From: Natrialba swarupiae
GTDB taxonomy: Archaea; Halobacteriota; Halobacteria; Halobacteriales; Natrialbaceae
Assembly: GCF_008245225.1 (NCBI RefSeq)
Contig: NZ_VTAW01000014.1
Location: 51,856 to 115,855 of the forward strand
Direction of reading: 5' to 3'
Length of the DNA stretch: 64,000 nucleotides
The number at the start of each line of letters is the position of its first letter. Position 1 is the stretch's first letter. Shown here in pieces: positions 7,716 through 18,400 of this stretch. The translations under genes were made by a program, and so were the position numbers. The notes beneath the pieces were generated by a model. It was not told where the DNA came from. It made no database searches and was given only the letters and a program-made list of their open reading frames with translations.

Positions 7716-10157
7716 ATGTCGGACAAAGCTGACGATTTGTATGATAAATATATCGACTACGATGGCAGAGATCTCGACACTCGGAATGTCGGTGATGGGA
7801 AAGTAATTCGGCCGATTACGGCCGAGAACTTCGAGATGGAGAAACAGACTCTGGGCGAGGTTCTCACCGATCAGAAGTTCAACGTACCAGAGTACCAGCG
7901 ACTGTACTCGTGGAAGAACATCCACCACGAACAGTATTGGTCGGACATCGAGCAGTTCGTTAATGCCGACCTGGTCACTGACCGACGCGAGGTGTCTGAC
8001 GTGTTCTTCAGTTCGATGTACTTCGCGGTCAACGACGACAAACAGGTGTACGAGGTCATCGACGGCCAACAGCGGCTGACGACGACACACCTGCTGTTGC
8101 GCGTCCTTATGGAGCACCTCGAGGATGTCGACACAGCTTCTATCGAGGACGATACTCTGGCGAAATTTCGGGACTACGGGATCGGACGAATCACCGATAT
8201 CCTCTATGTAGAGGAATCGTTCGGGAAACGTGAGCCCCGCCTCACGCTGAACAAACACGACGCTGAATTTTTCAAAGCTCTCATGATGGGCCCGTCCGCC
8301 CAGGTGGATTACCTCAAGAATGAAGCCGACTTCAGCATTCACGGGAACAACAGTGACGCAGTGCAAGTCTCGGAATGCCTGGACCGGTTCGGCACTACGG
8401 ACGGCGAACTCGCGGACTTAGATACGGATTCCCTCTCATCGGGGGCGTTCTTCAAGCTATACCGCTCACATCGGCGGTTGTTGAACGCCTACGAGTTCTA
8501 TGACGAGAAGATTAGCGACGTCGTCGCCGACGCTGAGACGCCAGATGAGACGGTGCGAGCGCTTGTGAACGTCCTCAATTACGTCTACAACTCCTACCAT
8601 GTCGGGGAATACCTGATTCGAGAGGCGGAATCGGACTTCCGGATGCAGATTTTCGAGATTTTGAATGACCGTGGCGTCGATCTGACGAAGATTGACCGTA
8701 TCAGGGCCGCAGTCGTGAACGCCTTCTTCGATACCGACGTGAAAGACGAGTACGTCGACAAGTGGGAAGACATCGTGGTGGCGTTTGCAACTGATGATGA
8801 TGCCATCGACGACTACCTCTCTATCTATCTGAGTATCGTCGACGATGGCATCGACAGGATTGGTGACGCGAGTGCCGAACTGACCAACGCCTTCGACACT
8901 CGGAACATCGACTCGGATGTCGTCCCGCGCCTCCGAAATCTCGATGAAGCGAAGGCTTTCCTCGACTACGCACACGACCTTGTCGGCTACTATCAAGATA
9001 TCACAACCACGGAGCTCGCCGCTACCGACCTTGAGTTAGCCAGCCACCGAGAGCAGTGTCGGGAAATCCTTGTTCGCCTCAATAACCAACAGATGGACCA
9101 GTGGCGGCCATTCGTCCTGGCGCTCTACTATCACACCAATCCTGAATCGGAGCATGATGCAGCACAGTTTTACCGCGTATTAGAGACCATCGAGAAGCTC
9201 AACCTTCGACGCCTCCTTATTTCTGAACGACCAAGTATTTTCCGCGAGGTCTTCATTGCGGCCGTCGAAGAGTTCAACCTTGCACCAACCGCCGACGCCA
9301 CTCCAGATAGTGTGTACGAGGCTTCTCGAGAGCATCTCATCACCGAGATGCGTTCCTCTACACCAACGCTGTTTGGCGATCGGTTCATCGATACTGTCGT
9401 TCAGACTCAGTCCTGGAGTACCGGAACGGCGCGACTGCTCTTCGGGAAGATCGCTCAGGATCACTTCGACGACGGTAGTCATGCCGTCGAGCGAGACCTG
9501 AATATGGGGAACATCCATCTCGAACACGTCCTACCGCAGACTCCCGTCAGCGACCCAGACGACCCTACGTGGCTTCGCGAGTTTTTCAAACTCGATTCGG
9601 AGCCGGATATCGAGATTGCGTCAGAGATCAAGCGCTATATCGAGCTGGTGCAGCGCTCGGATCTCGATGAAGAGGAGGAGCGACTGAAAGACAACATCTC
9701 GGAGTTCATCACACAGGGGTTCATCGACGATATCGGGAACTTCCTCCTACTCCGTGATTCCGATAATATCGGAGCGAGCAACCGGCCACTCGCCGAGAAG
9801 GTGACGAAGTACTACACCGAGATCGACGGTTTCGCGAGTATCTACCCCAATCGGTATTTCACAGCCGAATATGGCAACGTCGATCGCGAACCCCTTGACA
9901 AACTCCGTGAGCAGCACGATGGCGGTGATGTTTCGAATGTGGACGCCGATGTAGTGGCGTATTTTAATTCCTTCTGGACTTATGAGACTCTACAGGATCG
10001 ACGGATCGAGCTCCTGCTGGATATTTTGACGACGCTTGGATTCGATTCGTTTGAAGACGAGTTCGGGATTGAATCCGACCAAACCGAGGTACGTCAAGAA
10101 ATTCGAGAGAAGACTGACCAAGAGTTCGAGAAACGTCTGTCCGTCCGATCTCTTTGA
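7716..10157 (+). CDS. DUF262/DUF1524 protein, GmrSD-type modification-dependent restriction enzyme
   Basis: An 813-residue predicted defence nuclease. The N-terminal DUF262 domain (about 45-330) shows FNVPEYQRLYSWKN and the ParB-like nucleotide-binding signature EVIDGQQRLTTTH near residue 115. A helical middle follows. The C-terminal DUF1524 HNH-like nuclease domain shows NIHLEHVLPQ near residue 600 and IGNFLLLRDSDNIGASNRPL near 675, the HxxP and Asn motifs of the family. Fused GmrS-GmrD proteins restrict modified, for example glucosylated, phage DNA. Related DUF262/DUF1524 proteins occur with other defence systems. No methyltransferase is adjacent, which fits a type IV enzyme. The fold is secure; the target modification is unknown. 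Confidence 0.88.
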   Translation: MSDKADDLYDKYIDYDGRDLDTRNVGDGKVIRPITAENFEMEKQTLGEVLTDQKFNVPEYQRLYSWKNIHHEQYWSDIEQFVNADLVTDRREVSDVFFSSMYFAVNDDKQVYEVIDGQQRLTTTHLLLRVLMEHLEDVDTASIEDDTLAKFRDYGIGRITDILYVEESFGKREPRLTLNKHDAEFFKALMMGPSAQVDYLKNEADFSIHGNNSDAVQVSECLDRFGTTDGELADLDTDSLSSGAFFKLYRSHRRLLNAYEFYDEKISDVVADAETPDETVRALVNVLNYVYNSYHVGEYLIREAESDFRMQIFEILNDRGVDLTKIDRIRAAVVNAFFDTDVKDEYVDKWEDIVVAFATDDDAIDDYLSIYLSIVDDGIDRIGDASAELTNAFDTRNIDSDVVPRLRNLDEAKAFLDYAHDLVGYYQDITTTELAATDLELASHREQCREILVRLNNQQMDQWRPFVLALYYHTNPESEHDAAQFYRVLETIEKLNLRRLLISERPSIFREVFIAAVEEFNLAPTADATPDSVYEASREHLITEMRSSTPTLFGDRFIDTVVQTQSWSTGTARLLFGKIAQDHFDDGSHAVERDLNMGNIHLEHVLPQTPVSDPDDPTWLREFFKLDSEPDIEIASEIKRYIELVQRSDLDEEEERLKDNISEFITQGFIDDIGNFLLLRDSDNIGASNRPLAEKVTKYYTEIDGFASIYPNRYFTAEYGNVDREPLDKLREQHDGGDVSNVDADVVAYFNSFWTYETLQDRRIELLLDILTTLGFDSFEDEFGIESDQTEVRQEIREKTDQEFEKRLSVRSL

Positions 10158-10269
10158 TCTCTCTAAGAAGTCAGCTTTGTGAGGACCTGTAGAACCCTTC
10201 TCAACGGACTCTCTTTCCAGCTTCGCCATCCTCACAGAAGGTACCGACCACTCTTTGCCGATCCTATAG

Positions 10270-10696
10270 AAACGAACGAAACGAATGGAACGAAGAGAAT
10301 GAGCTAAACGAGGGTGATGAAATGAATTCTCCAAACGAACCGGTTTGTCCATGATTGGTCCGTGGTGGAAACGAACAAAACGAACACAACGAAGGTAGTG
10401 ATTGAAACGAAAGGGTGTAGTTCAACGAGCGGAACGAACAGTTGGTTTTATTATCGTAGTAATCCACTCAGCGAGTGAAACAATCTCACCGAACGCACCG
10501 AACTAAACGAACAAAACGAACGTAACGAAGGTAGTGATTGAAACGAAAGAATACAGTTCAACGATCGGAACGAACAGTTGGTTTTATCATCGTAGTAATC
10601 CTCTCGGCGAGTGAAACAACTTCACCGAACGCACCGAACTAAACGAATTAAATGAACGAAACGAACAAAACGAACACAACGAGAGAAACGAGGGCA
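10270..10696. repeat. Candidate partition centromere: 9-bp ACGAA iterons in a 136-bp tandem duplication
   Basis: ACGAA-type elements recur at a 9-bp pitch, for example starting at 10272, 10281 and 10290; at 10507, 10516, 10525, 10543, 10561 and 10570; and at 10661, 10670, 10679 and 10688. Superimposed is a 136-bp direct repeat, 10371-10506 and 10507-10642, with few differences. Each copy also carries CAGTTGGTTTTAT(T/C)ATCG. The array lies immediately upstream of parA, the position of a parS-like site or a ParA-operon operator. The iterons continue into the parA leader. Confidence 0.8.
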
Positions 10697-11515
10697 ATGA
10701 CCGACACCAATACCGCACGAATCACGGTGGCGAATCAGAAGGGAGGCGCGGGGAAGACAACAGACGTCATTCATACTGGCGGTGCACTCTCCGCCCGAGG
10801 CCACGACGTCCTCCTGGTCGACATCGACTACCACGGGGGACTCACCTGCTCGCTTGGCTACAACGATCTGTACTACGACACCGACCGCACAACGCTGTTC
10901 GACGTCCTCGACTTCGACCAGATGGAGTCGGTGAGCGATATCATCGTTAAGCACGAGGAATTCGACATCCTCCCCGCGAGCGAGAAGCTCGCGAACAACA
11001 AGAATATCCAGACGCTCCTTGAAGCGCCAAAGAGTCGAGAGCGGTTGGGGATGACACTCGACGAACTCGAGAGAGACTACGACTACATCGTCGTTGACAC
11101 GCCCCCATCCTTGAATGTCCTTACCGATAACGCTCTGGTCGCGACTGGCAACGTCGTCATCCCTGTCATTCCCGAGAAACTCAACGCGAACAGTCTCCAA
11201 ATTTTCGCGAAGCAGTTGAGTTCTCTCGAACAGGCGTACGGAGACATCAATCGGCTCGCGATTGTTTGCAACCGTGTCGAGCAGAATGCCGAACATCGTA
11301 AAACTATCGAGGAGATCAAATCGGCGTATTCACTGCCTGTTTTTGAGATCCCAAAGCGGACCGACCTCTCCCAGTCGATTGGCGAAGGAGTGTCCGTCTT
11401 CGGCTTCGGCAAGGAGAACCAGCGCGTCGAGGATGCACGCGACTTGTTCAACGAGATTGCCGACCTGTTCGACGAGACGTTCGAGAAGACCGCACCTGTG
11501 GAGGTGGAGGCATGA
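10697..11515 (+). CDS. ParA-family partition ATPase
   Basis: Walker-type ATPase for plasmid segregation. Walker A is the deviant form VANQKGGAGKTT near residue 10, followed by VLLVDIDYHGGLTCSLGY and a Walker B-like YIVVDTPPSLNVLTDNA. The length of 272 residues with this start is normal for plasmid ParA. An earlier ATG at 10652 would add 15 residues (MNETNKTNTTRETRA) encoded by the iteron array itself. I prefer 10697, which has GAGG a few bases upstream. The stop overlaps the next gene's start by four bases (ATGA at 11512-11515). The partner gene and the upstream iterons complete a partition cassette. Confidence 0.93.
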   Translation: MTDTNTARITVANQKGGAGKTTDVIHTGGALSARGHDVLLVDIDYHGGLTCSLGYNDLYYDTDRTTLFDVLDFDQMESVSDIIVKHEEFDILPASEKLANNKNIQTLLEAPKSRERLGMTLDELERDYDYIVVDTPPSLNVLTDNALVATGNVVIPVIPEKLNANSLQIFAKQLSSLEQAYGDINRLAIVCNRVEQNAEHRKTIEEIKSAYSLPVFEIPKRTDLSQSIGEGVSVFGFGKENQRVEDARDLFNEIADLFDETFEKTAPVEVEA

Positions 11516-11910
11516 GCAACGGCTGGGGTGATGCGTCCGGCATCGAGGGCAACTACGAAGAGGAAGCAAATAAAGACGAGTCCAACGAAACCAGTGGAGC
11601 GAGTGAAACGGTGGAAACCAGTTCATCGACCGAAACGACCTCAACGAGAGAAACGAGCGAAACGAATAAAACGAAGACAAATATCAAGGACGAGTGGAAC
11701 GGGCGAACGATCTACATTCCGGACGATGTCCTCAATGAGATGGAGGATACCTACCTCGAGACCCAGTTGAAGCTCCGAAAGGCAGGCCAGGACGAATTCA
11801 AGAAAAATCGTCACTTCTACCCACTTCTTGTACAGTTCGGTGCTGAGGCACTTTCTGATACAGAAGCTGAGGAAATTCAAACCCAACTTTCGGAACTTGG
11901 TGACGATTGA
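11512..11910 (+). CDS. Small ParA-partner protein, candidate centromere-binding factor
   Basis: A 132-residue protein coupled to parA by ATGA. Residues about 15-60 are low complexity (Ser, Glu, Thr, Asn), and the DNA encoding them repeats the GAAACGANN 9-mers of the upstream array. Residues about 60-132 form a compact domain with WNGRTIYIPDDVLNEMEDTY and HFYPLLVQFGAEAL, which I recall as common in genes after parA on haloarchaeal plasmids. The strand-helix-helix pattern would suit a ribbon-helix-helix-like DNA binder. A ParB-analogue role is inferred from position, not from similarity to ParB. Confidence 0.8.
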   Translation: MSNGWGDASGIEGNYEEEANKDESNETSGASETVETSSSTETTSTRETSETNKTKTNIKDEWNGRTIYIPDDVLNEMEDTYLETQLKLRKAGQDEFKKNRHFYPLLVQFGAEALSDTEAEEIQTQLSELGDD

Positions 11911-12455
11911 CATCCTCCTCCGCGTTCACGCGGAGGAATCCCGAGCGGACGGAAATCAAAGATTTCCGGACATCGCGGAATCTTCGATTCCGCTCAGCGG
12001 TGGGAGTTTCAGGTTCGCAACCAAGGACGCCGCCACTTCTCGGGAACCCGTTTAACCCAGTCGTCGTGGTCGGTGGCTGACTGGCGGTGCCAAACCGCCG
12101 TTACTCCTATCCTTGGCGTCGTCGGCGTTCGTGGTTGTTTTTGCCCAGCGAACACCGAGTCAGCGTCAACAGACTCAGAGGTATCGTGGGGTTGCTGAAA
12201 CAGGAGACACGCGACCGCACTCTTCTGGAATGCGGTATTCATCACCTGTCTGTCGGATACTGCCTTGTTACATGGGCGGACAGGCCGCCTCCGACGGTCG
12301 TTCGGAATCCGCTCCGTTCCGACCTGACCTTACCCACGTATAGGGAATCTTGTAACTTGAACGTTAGGATCGGAAAATCGGCCATGCTCTTGACGGTGGA
12401 ACGTGGCACTAAGTGACGGCGCGTATCCACGGCTTGAAGACCGTGGTATTGCGCC
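11911..12455 (-). mobile_element. IS200/IS605 (IS1341)-like remnant with terminal hairpins, no transposase
   Basis: One end has three perfect hairpins in a row: CCTCCGCG/CGCGGAGG (11917-11936), GGAAATC/GATTTCC (11951-11967) and GCGGAATC/GATTCCGC (11975-11993). The other end has GGCGC..CCACGG/CCGTGG..GCGCC (12418-12455). Hairpins of these forms flank haloarchaeal tnpB elements. The first set corresponds to the right end, where the guide (omega) RNA is made. The about 550-bp interior has no intact tnpA or tnpB, only short frames, so this is a MITE-like or decayed copy, oriented on the minus strand. It fills the space between the partition genes and the giant surface-protein gene. Confidence 0.6.
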
Positions 12456-12488
12456 TGTTCAGCGTATAAAACCGTACCGGTTGATCAG

Positions 12489-15400
12489 TTACCCGGCCTT
12501 CCGACGAGTTATAATAAAACCGACAATAAGTAGAGCGAGTGCAGTGATAGCAGTTCCGGTACTAAGTCCAGGAGTGGCATCTTCATCTGTGTCGCTGATG
12601 TCTCCGGCATCGTCGTCGCTGGGGTCCGGTTCGACGGACTCGAGCGCGATCGACACCGACTCGTCGCCGTCGACAGTGAGTGATGTGTGCTCTTCGTGGT
12701 AGCCATCAGCAGCCGTCTCGAGGGTGTACGCACCCTCCGCGAGATCGAACACGGTTGTGCCGCTGTCGTCACTGGTAGCCGTTTCGTCGCCGACGTCGAT
12801 CGTCGCGTCCGGAATCGGTGCTCCATCCTCGTCGGTGACCATCACCGTAAGTTCGGACATTGTCTCTTCAATCGAAAGCGTCCCTCGAGCTTCGTCGTCG
12901 TCGAGTCCAATGGTATACTCGTACTCGCCGGGATCGAACTCCTCGAGCGCGATATCGGTGAGTTCGACGGTCTCGTTTTCGCCATCTTCGAGGTCGACGG
13001 ACTGGCTGACGAGCACCGCATCGTCGACGATGAACTCGAGATCGGTTTCGCCCGATGCGTCACCAGTGTTTTCGACCTCGGCAGTGAGCCGCCCGAGCGA
13101 ATCGTTGACCTCGAGGATGGTGTCGCTGAGTTCCGTCTCGGCGAGTTCGAACGTCGCGGTTCCCGCAGAGGCTTGCCCACCGCCAGTTCCACCACCACCA
13201 CTACCGCCACCATTGTCGTCATCGTCGTCATCGGATGCTTCGCCGAACACGCCAAACGTCGAGAACTCGGTGACGTTTGCAGTTACGACGTTCTCGTCGG
13301 TATCGACACTGGATTCTTCGAGTGCCGTCCAGTTTCCATGGCCGTCGTCTTTCCACAGGCCAATCGTCGATGGATCGATATCGTTGGCAGGATCATAGGA
13401 CAGTTCGAGGTCGGACAACTCGCCGTCGTCGCTCGTATTGGTTGCCTGGAAGTGTCGGTCGAGCGGCTCGTATCCCGCAGGCCCGTCCGCTGGATCGTCT
13501 ACCGCCCCGACGACGACGTCCGTTCCCTCGAACGAGAGCGTCGTCGGTGGCGACGAATTGGCGCTTTCGAGTGTTACCGACGCTACGTTGCTCTCCGAAC
13601 TGCCAGTTAGATCGACCGCGTGAGCGTCGGGATCGTGAACGACAGTCAGATTCGAAATGGTCACGTTTTCGACGCCCTCCGCGTCGATACCAGTATCCTC
13701 ACCCTGGTACGTGATTGTGTGGCCATCGCCATCGACGACGACATCGTCACTCGAAATTTCGAGGAGTGTTTCATTACTGAGAACGTCATCGACGTACTGG
13801 TATGATCCTGATTCGTGAATCTCTCGGGTGTCGTTGATCTCTGGATCAGGGTGTACCGTGACGACGTCAATATCTGTCTCATCGTCACTGCGAACGGTCA
13901 CCTCGTCAGTTCCAGCGTCGCCAACTGCTGGTGTCCAATTGAGCGTCCTTGTCTCTTCGTCGTCGCCGTCGAGGGTGAGTGACGTGTCATCAACCGTGTC
14001 TCCGTCGAAATTCTCCAGTTCGATATCCTGGGTGTCGCGCTCCTCGCCGGTGTTCTCGATGGCTAGCTCAACCGCTAGTTCGTCGCCTTCAGTCACCGGC
14101 TCGTTCGTATCGACGAGTTCGATATCGAAGAACGGCTCTTCTGGCTGTTCCGCGACGGTGAAGGTCTCGTCGCGGTCGACGGCGTCGGCGTTGTCTGCTT
14201 CAGCGGTCACCGTCGCCGTGTACTCGTCGGCCGCCTCGATTGTCCCGACATCGAAACTGAACTCGTCGCTCTCGCCTGCGAGTTCATCGTCGTCAATTCG
14301 CTCCTCGAAGAGGAGGCCTTGCTCTTCGCCCTGAATTTCGAGGGATACGTCGAGATTCTCTGTTTCGATGCCCTCGGTCTCCTCGATGGCGATAGCGACC
14401 TCGCCGTAGTCGTCACCTTCCTCAGCGTCGGGCAACTCCTCGGCGAACTCATCGATACTGAGTATCGCATTGGCTTGCTCGAACGTGGCGCTCGCAGTGT
14501 CAGTTCCGGCGTCTGGCTCGGTGAATTCGACAGTGAACTCGCCGGCGTTGGCCGAGGTCGCGGTGAACGTCGCTTCGCCATCCCCGTCGGTCTGAGCTTC
14601 GTCACCGGCCTCGATGCCGCCGAGGTCTGCAACGTCCTCGCTTCCGGTGACTTCGATCGTGATACCCTCGAGTGGGTCGCCGTTGCTGTCCTCGATGGTG
14701 ACGGTGAACTCGACCTCATCGTCACCGTCGGCGGTCGCCTCGTCGGCGGTCACTCTGGCGTCGATCGTCCCGGTGATCGCCTCGACGGTGACGGTGAACG
14801 AATCGTCGGCAGGGGAATCGTCGGCACTTGCATCGATCTCGTCGTAGGTTCCGGCATTGACATCCTCCGTCGCCGCGCTATCGAGGACCTCGTCCGTCGA
14901 CGCGCCGGTCTCGTCGAAGTCGACGGTGATTGTTTCAGGGTCGTCGACTCCATCGAGAGCGTCAACGTCGACGGTCACTTGCTCCTGTCCATCGAACAGT
15001 ACACCGGCCAGATCCTCTGCGTCACTGAACTCGACATCGAGTGGCTCGCCTTGCTCGATCGTCACGTCCTCGACTGTGAAGTCGTTCAGGACGGCATCGA
15101 CAGTCACGGTGAACTCGGCTGTGGCGTCACCGCTCTCGACCGACCGATCGGTGTAGGTGTCCGCCGAGACAGCGTCCGTCTCGGTGTCTTCAAGTACTGT
15201 CAACGCAGTCGCCTCGCCGCCGCTGAACGTAACGTCGTCGGTCGATGGGTCAAGCCCGTCGACGTCATCGATTTCGAGGTCGACCGTTCCCTCGAAGTCG
15301 TCGTCGGCTGCGTCGAGCGCATCAGTCACGTCGATCGTGAGCGAGTCGCCCTGATCGATCGCCTCGTCGTCTACCGCGAAGTCGGTGAGGACGGGTTCGA

Positions 15401-18400
15401 CGGTCGTGGTGAACAAATCCTCCGCAGGTGCGTCATCAGCGCTCACGACGATGTCATCGTAGGTGTCCGCGCTGACACCTTCCGTCTCTGATCCATCGAG
15501 AACTTCATCCGTCGACGCACCGTCCGCGTCAAAGTCGACGGTGATCGTCTCGTCCTCGTCGATGCCATCGAAGTCGTCAACGGCGACGGTTACCGCTTCT
15601 TCTCCTTCGAAGGTCTCTTCGGCCAGGTCCTCTGCATCGCTGAACGCGAGTTCGAGTTCATCGCCTTGGTCGATCTCTTCGTTGCCAACTTCGAAGTCGT
15701 CGAGTACGGCGTCTACGGTCGCGATGAACGAATCGTCGGCAGGTGCGTCATCAGCGGCTACACCGATGTCGTAGGTGTCCGCACTGATACCCGCCGTCTC
15801 GGATGCGGCGAGAACTTCGTCCGTCGACGCGCCGTCCGAATCGAAGTCGACCGTGACCGTTTCAGCCTCGTCGACTCCATCCAGCTCGTTGATGCCGACG
15901 GTCACATCCGCTTGCCCCTCGAACATCTCTTCAGCCAGATCCTCCGCATCGCTGAAGTCAACGGCGAGTGATTCGCCCTGTTCGATCGTCACGTCATCGA
16001 CCTCGAAGTCGTCCAGCACTGCGTTCACGGAGAGTGTAGCGTCGTTCCGCGTCGCGCCGTCCTCAACGTCGGGCTGGACGTCACTCTCGATGGTGTAGTC
16101 TCCAGCACGGGTGGTCGCGAACGTCATCGTGTCTTCTGCATCGGTTACGTCATCGATGGTGATGGAATCACCCTCTCCGGTGAACGTCTTGCCGTCGAGG
16201 TCAGCCTCGTCCACGTAGCCTTCGGGGGCGTTCGTCAGCGTGTACTCGACGTCGAGTTCGTCGATGTCGTCATTATCGAGCGTCGCAGGAACGTCGTCTT
16301 CGAGAGTCAGATCGAGGCTATCGGTGTCACTGTTGTCCGCCTCGGTTTCACTGCTATCGAAGTCGACCGCAACCTGATCAGGGTAAACCGTGATGTCGCC
16401 GTCGTCACTGTCCTCGGTTGCGTCGATTTCGGCGATGACGGTCAGGTCACCGACGGCGGTTGCAAGGTCGTCAGCCCCGGCAGCATCCTGATCGTCGATG
16501 GTGACTTCGGCGTCGCCATCACTGATGTCGACCTCGGTAACCTCGTCGGAGTGTTCCTCACCCTCGATGTCGAGAGTTAGCGCGCCGGATTCGTCCTCAA
16601 CGGGATTGCCGAACTCGTCTTCAGCCTCGACAGTCACTGTCGTCGATCCGGCGTCGTAGGCGAACTCCTCGTCGGCGACATCGACCGATGCGATCTCATC
16701 TGCCGCCGCCGGGTCGATATCGAACTCGTCGGTCGTGTCCGTGTCGCTTGATTCGACGTTCCCATCACTCTCGTCGATGGAGAATTCTAACTGATAACTG
16801 TCGTCAGCATCCTCAATAACGAGGTTGCCGAACGTCGCTATGCCATCGCCGCCAGTGGCGACTTCCGTGTCTCCCTCGTCGATTGTCCCACCTTCTATGC
16901 CAACTTCGTCGACCTCCACGTCAACACCTGCGACCGGATTCCCGAATTCGTCAGTCACTTGTGCTTCTGGATAGTCATCGTCAACACTCTCGATCGACTC
17001 ACCGGCGATCGTCCCGTCTAGCTGGGTTTCGACCGTCACCGAGTCCGCATCACCGGCCACGAACGTCGCCGTGGCAGTGGCCGTGTTCTCGTCTTGCTGG
17101 TCTTCGAACTCGACGATGAACTCGCCAGTGTCGGTCGAGGTGGCGGTGAACGTCGCCTCGCCGTTCTCGTCGGTCGCTGCGTCGTCGCCTGGCTCAATGC
17201 CGCCGAGGTCAGCAACGTCCTCGCTGTCGGTAACTTCGATCGTAACACCCTCGATCGGGTCCTCGTTGCCGTCTTCGGCGGTGACGGTGAACTCGACCCC
17301 GTCCTCGCCGTCGGCGATCGCCTCGCCAGCCTCGGCGTCGATGCTCTCGACGCCCGCCTCGATCGTCACTTCCTCACTTGCGGTGTCGTCGTCGCTTTCG
17401 ACAGTCACCTCATCCGTGCCCGCGTCGCTGGTCTCGGTGTCCCACTCCAGGGTCTCCTCGCTGGAGTCGCCGCTGTCGAGGGTGACCTCGGCGCTGTCCT
17501 GCTGGTCGTCGTCGAAATCCAGCAGTTCGATCGTCTGTTCGCCGCCGTCAGCGGCCAGGTTGGTGACCTCGGTGATCACGTCGAGGGTGTCACCCTCGTC
17601 GACCGGCGCGTTCGTCTCCTCGATGGTCACTTCGTAGAACGGATCGGTGTCCTCCCAGGCGAGCGCGGGGTAGGAGTCGGTGACGTGCCAGGTGCCCTCG
17701 CCGTCTTCGGGGAACCCGAAGCCGTCCATGTTGTCGGTGGCATTCGGGCCGGTCATCTGGTCGGTCGTGAGTCCGGTCACGTCACCGTCGCCGTCGCCGA
17801 TGCCTTGGTCGTCTTTTTCATCCTCGCCTTCGGTGACTGTCGCCGCCTCGTCGTCCCAGTAGGTGTTGGCGATGTCCGCTTCGTCAGCGCTGTTTTCTCC
17901 GATGAGACCGCCCACGTCTTCGTCTTCGCCGCCGTCGACATCGCCGGTAGTGTAGGAGTCCTCGATCGTGCCGGCGAAATTCTCTCCGACGAGGCCGCCA
18001 ACTCGCTCGTTGCCGTCGACATCGCCGGTGGCGTAGGAATCAGCGATTTTGCCGGCGTTGTCTCCGACGAGGCCGCCCACTCTTTCGAAGTCGCCGGTGA
18101 CATCACCGGTGGCGTAGGAGTTCTCGATTTCGCCGGCGTTGTCTCCGACGAGGCCGCCCACGAACTCGTCGCCGGTGACATCACCGGTGGCGTACGACTC
18201 CTCAATAGTGTCGGCGTTGTTCTCCCCGACGAGGCCGCCTACTTCGAAGTCGCCAGTGACGTTACCGGTGGCGTAGGAGTCTTCGATCATGTGATCGACT
18301 TCGGTCAAGCCGACGAGGCCGCCAACGGAGTTGAAACCGTCAACATCGCCAGTGACGGAGGAGTCCTCGATTGTGCCGTCTTCGCTCCACCCGACGAGAC

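Noticed and set aside
10652..10696. Upstream ATG for parA adding 15 residues
   Set aside because: The added codons are the 9-bp iterons and there is no ribosome-binding sequence before 10652. GAGG precedes the ATG at 10697.
12009..12245. 78-codon minus-strand frame inside the IS200/IS605-like remnant
   Set aside because: Possibly a decayed piece of an element gene, but without RuvC, zinc or HUH motifs. It is better described as element interior.
14319..15491. Long + strand open frame opposite the adhesin gene (and similar ones at 17094-18440 and 20508-22064)
   Set aside because: These are shadows of the 3540-codon minus-strand gene, created by its repetitive high-GC codons. The minus strand has a signal peptide, ordered domains and a C-terminal anchor.
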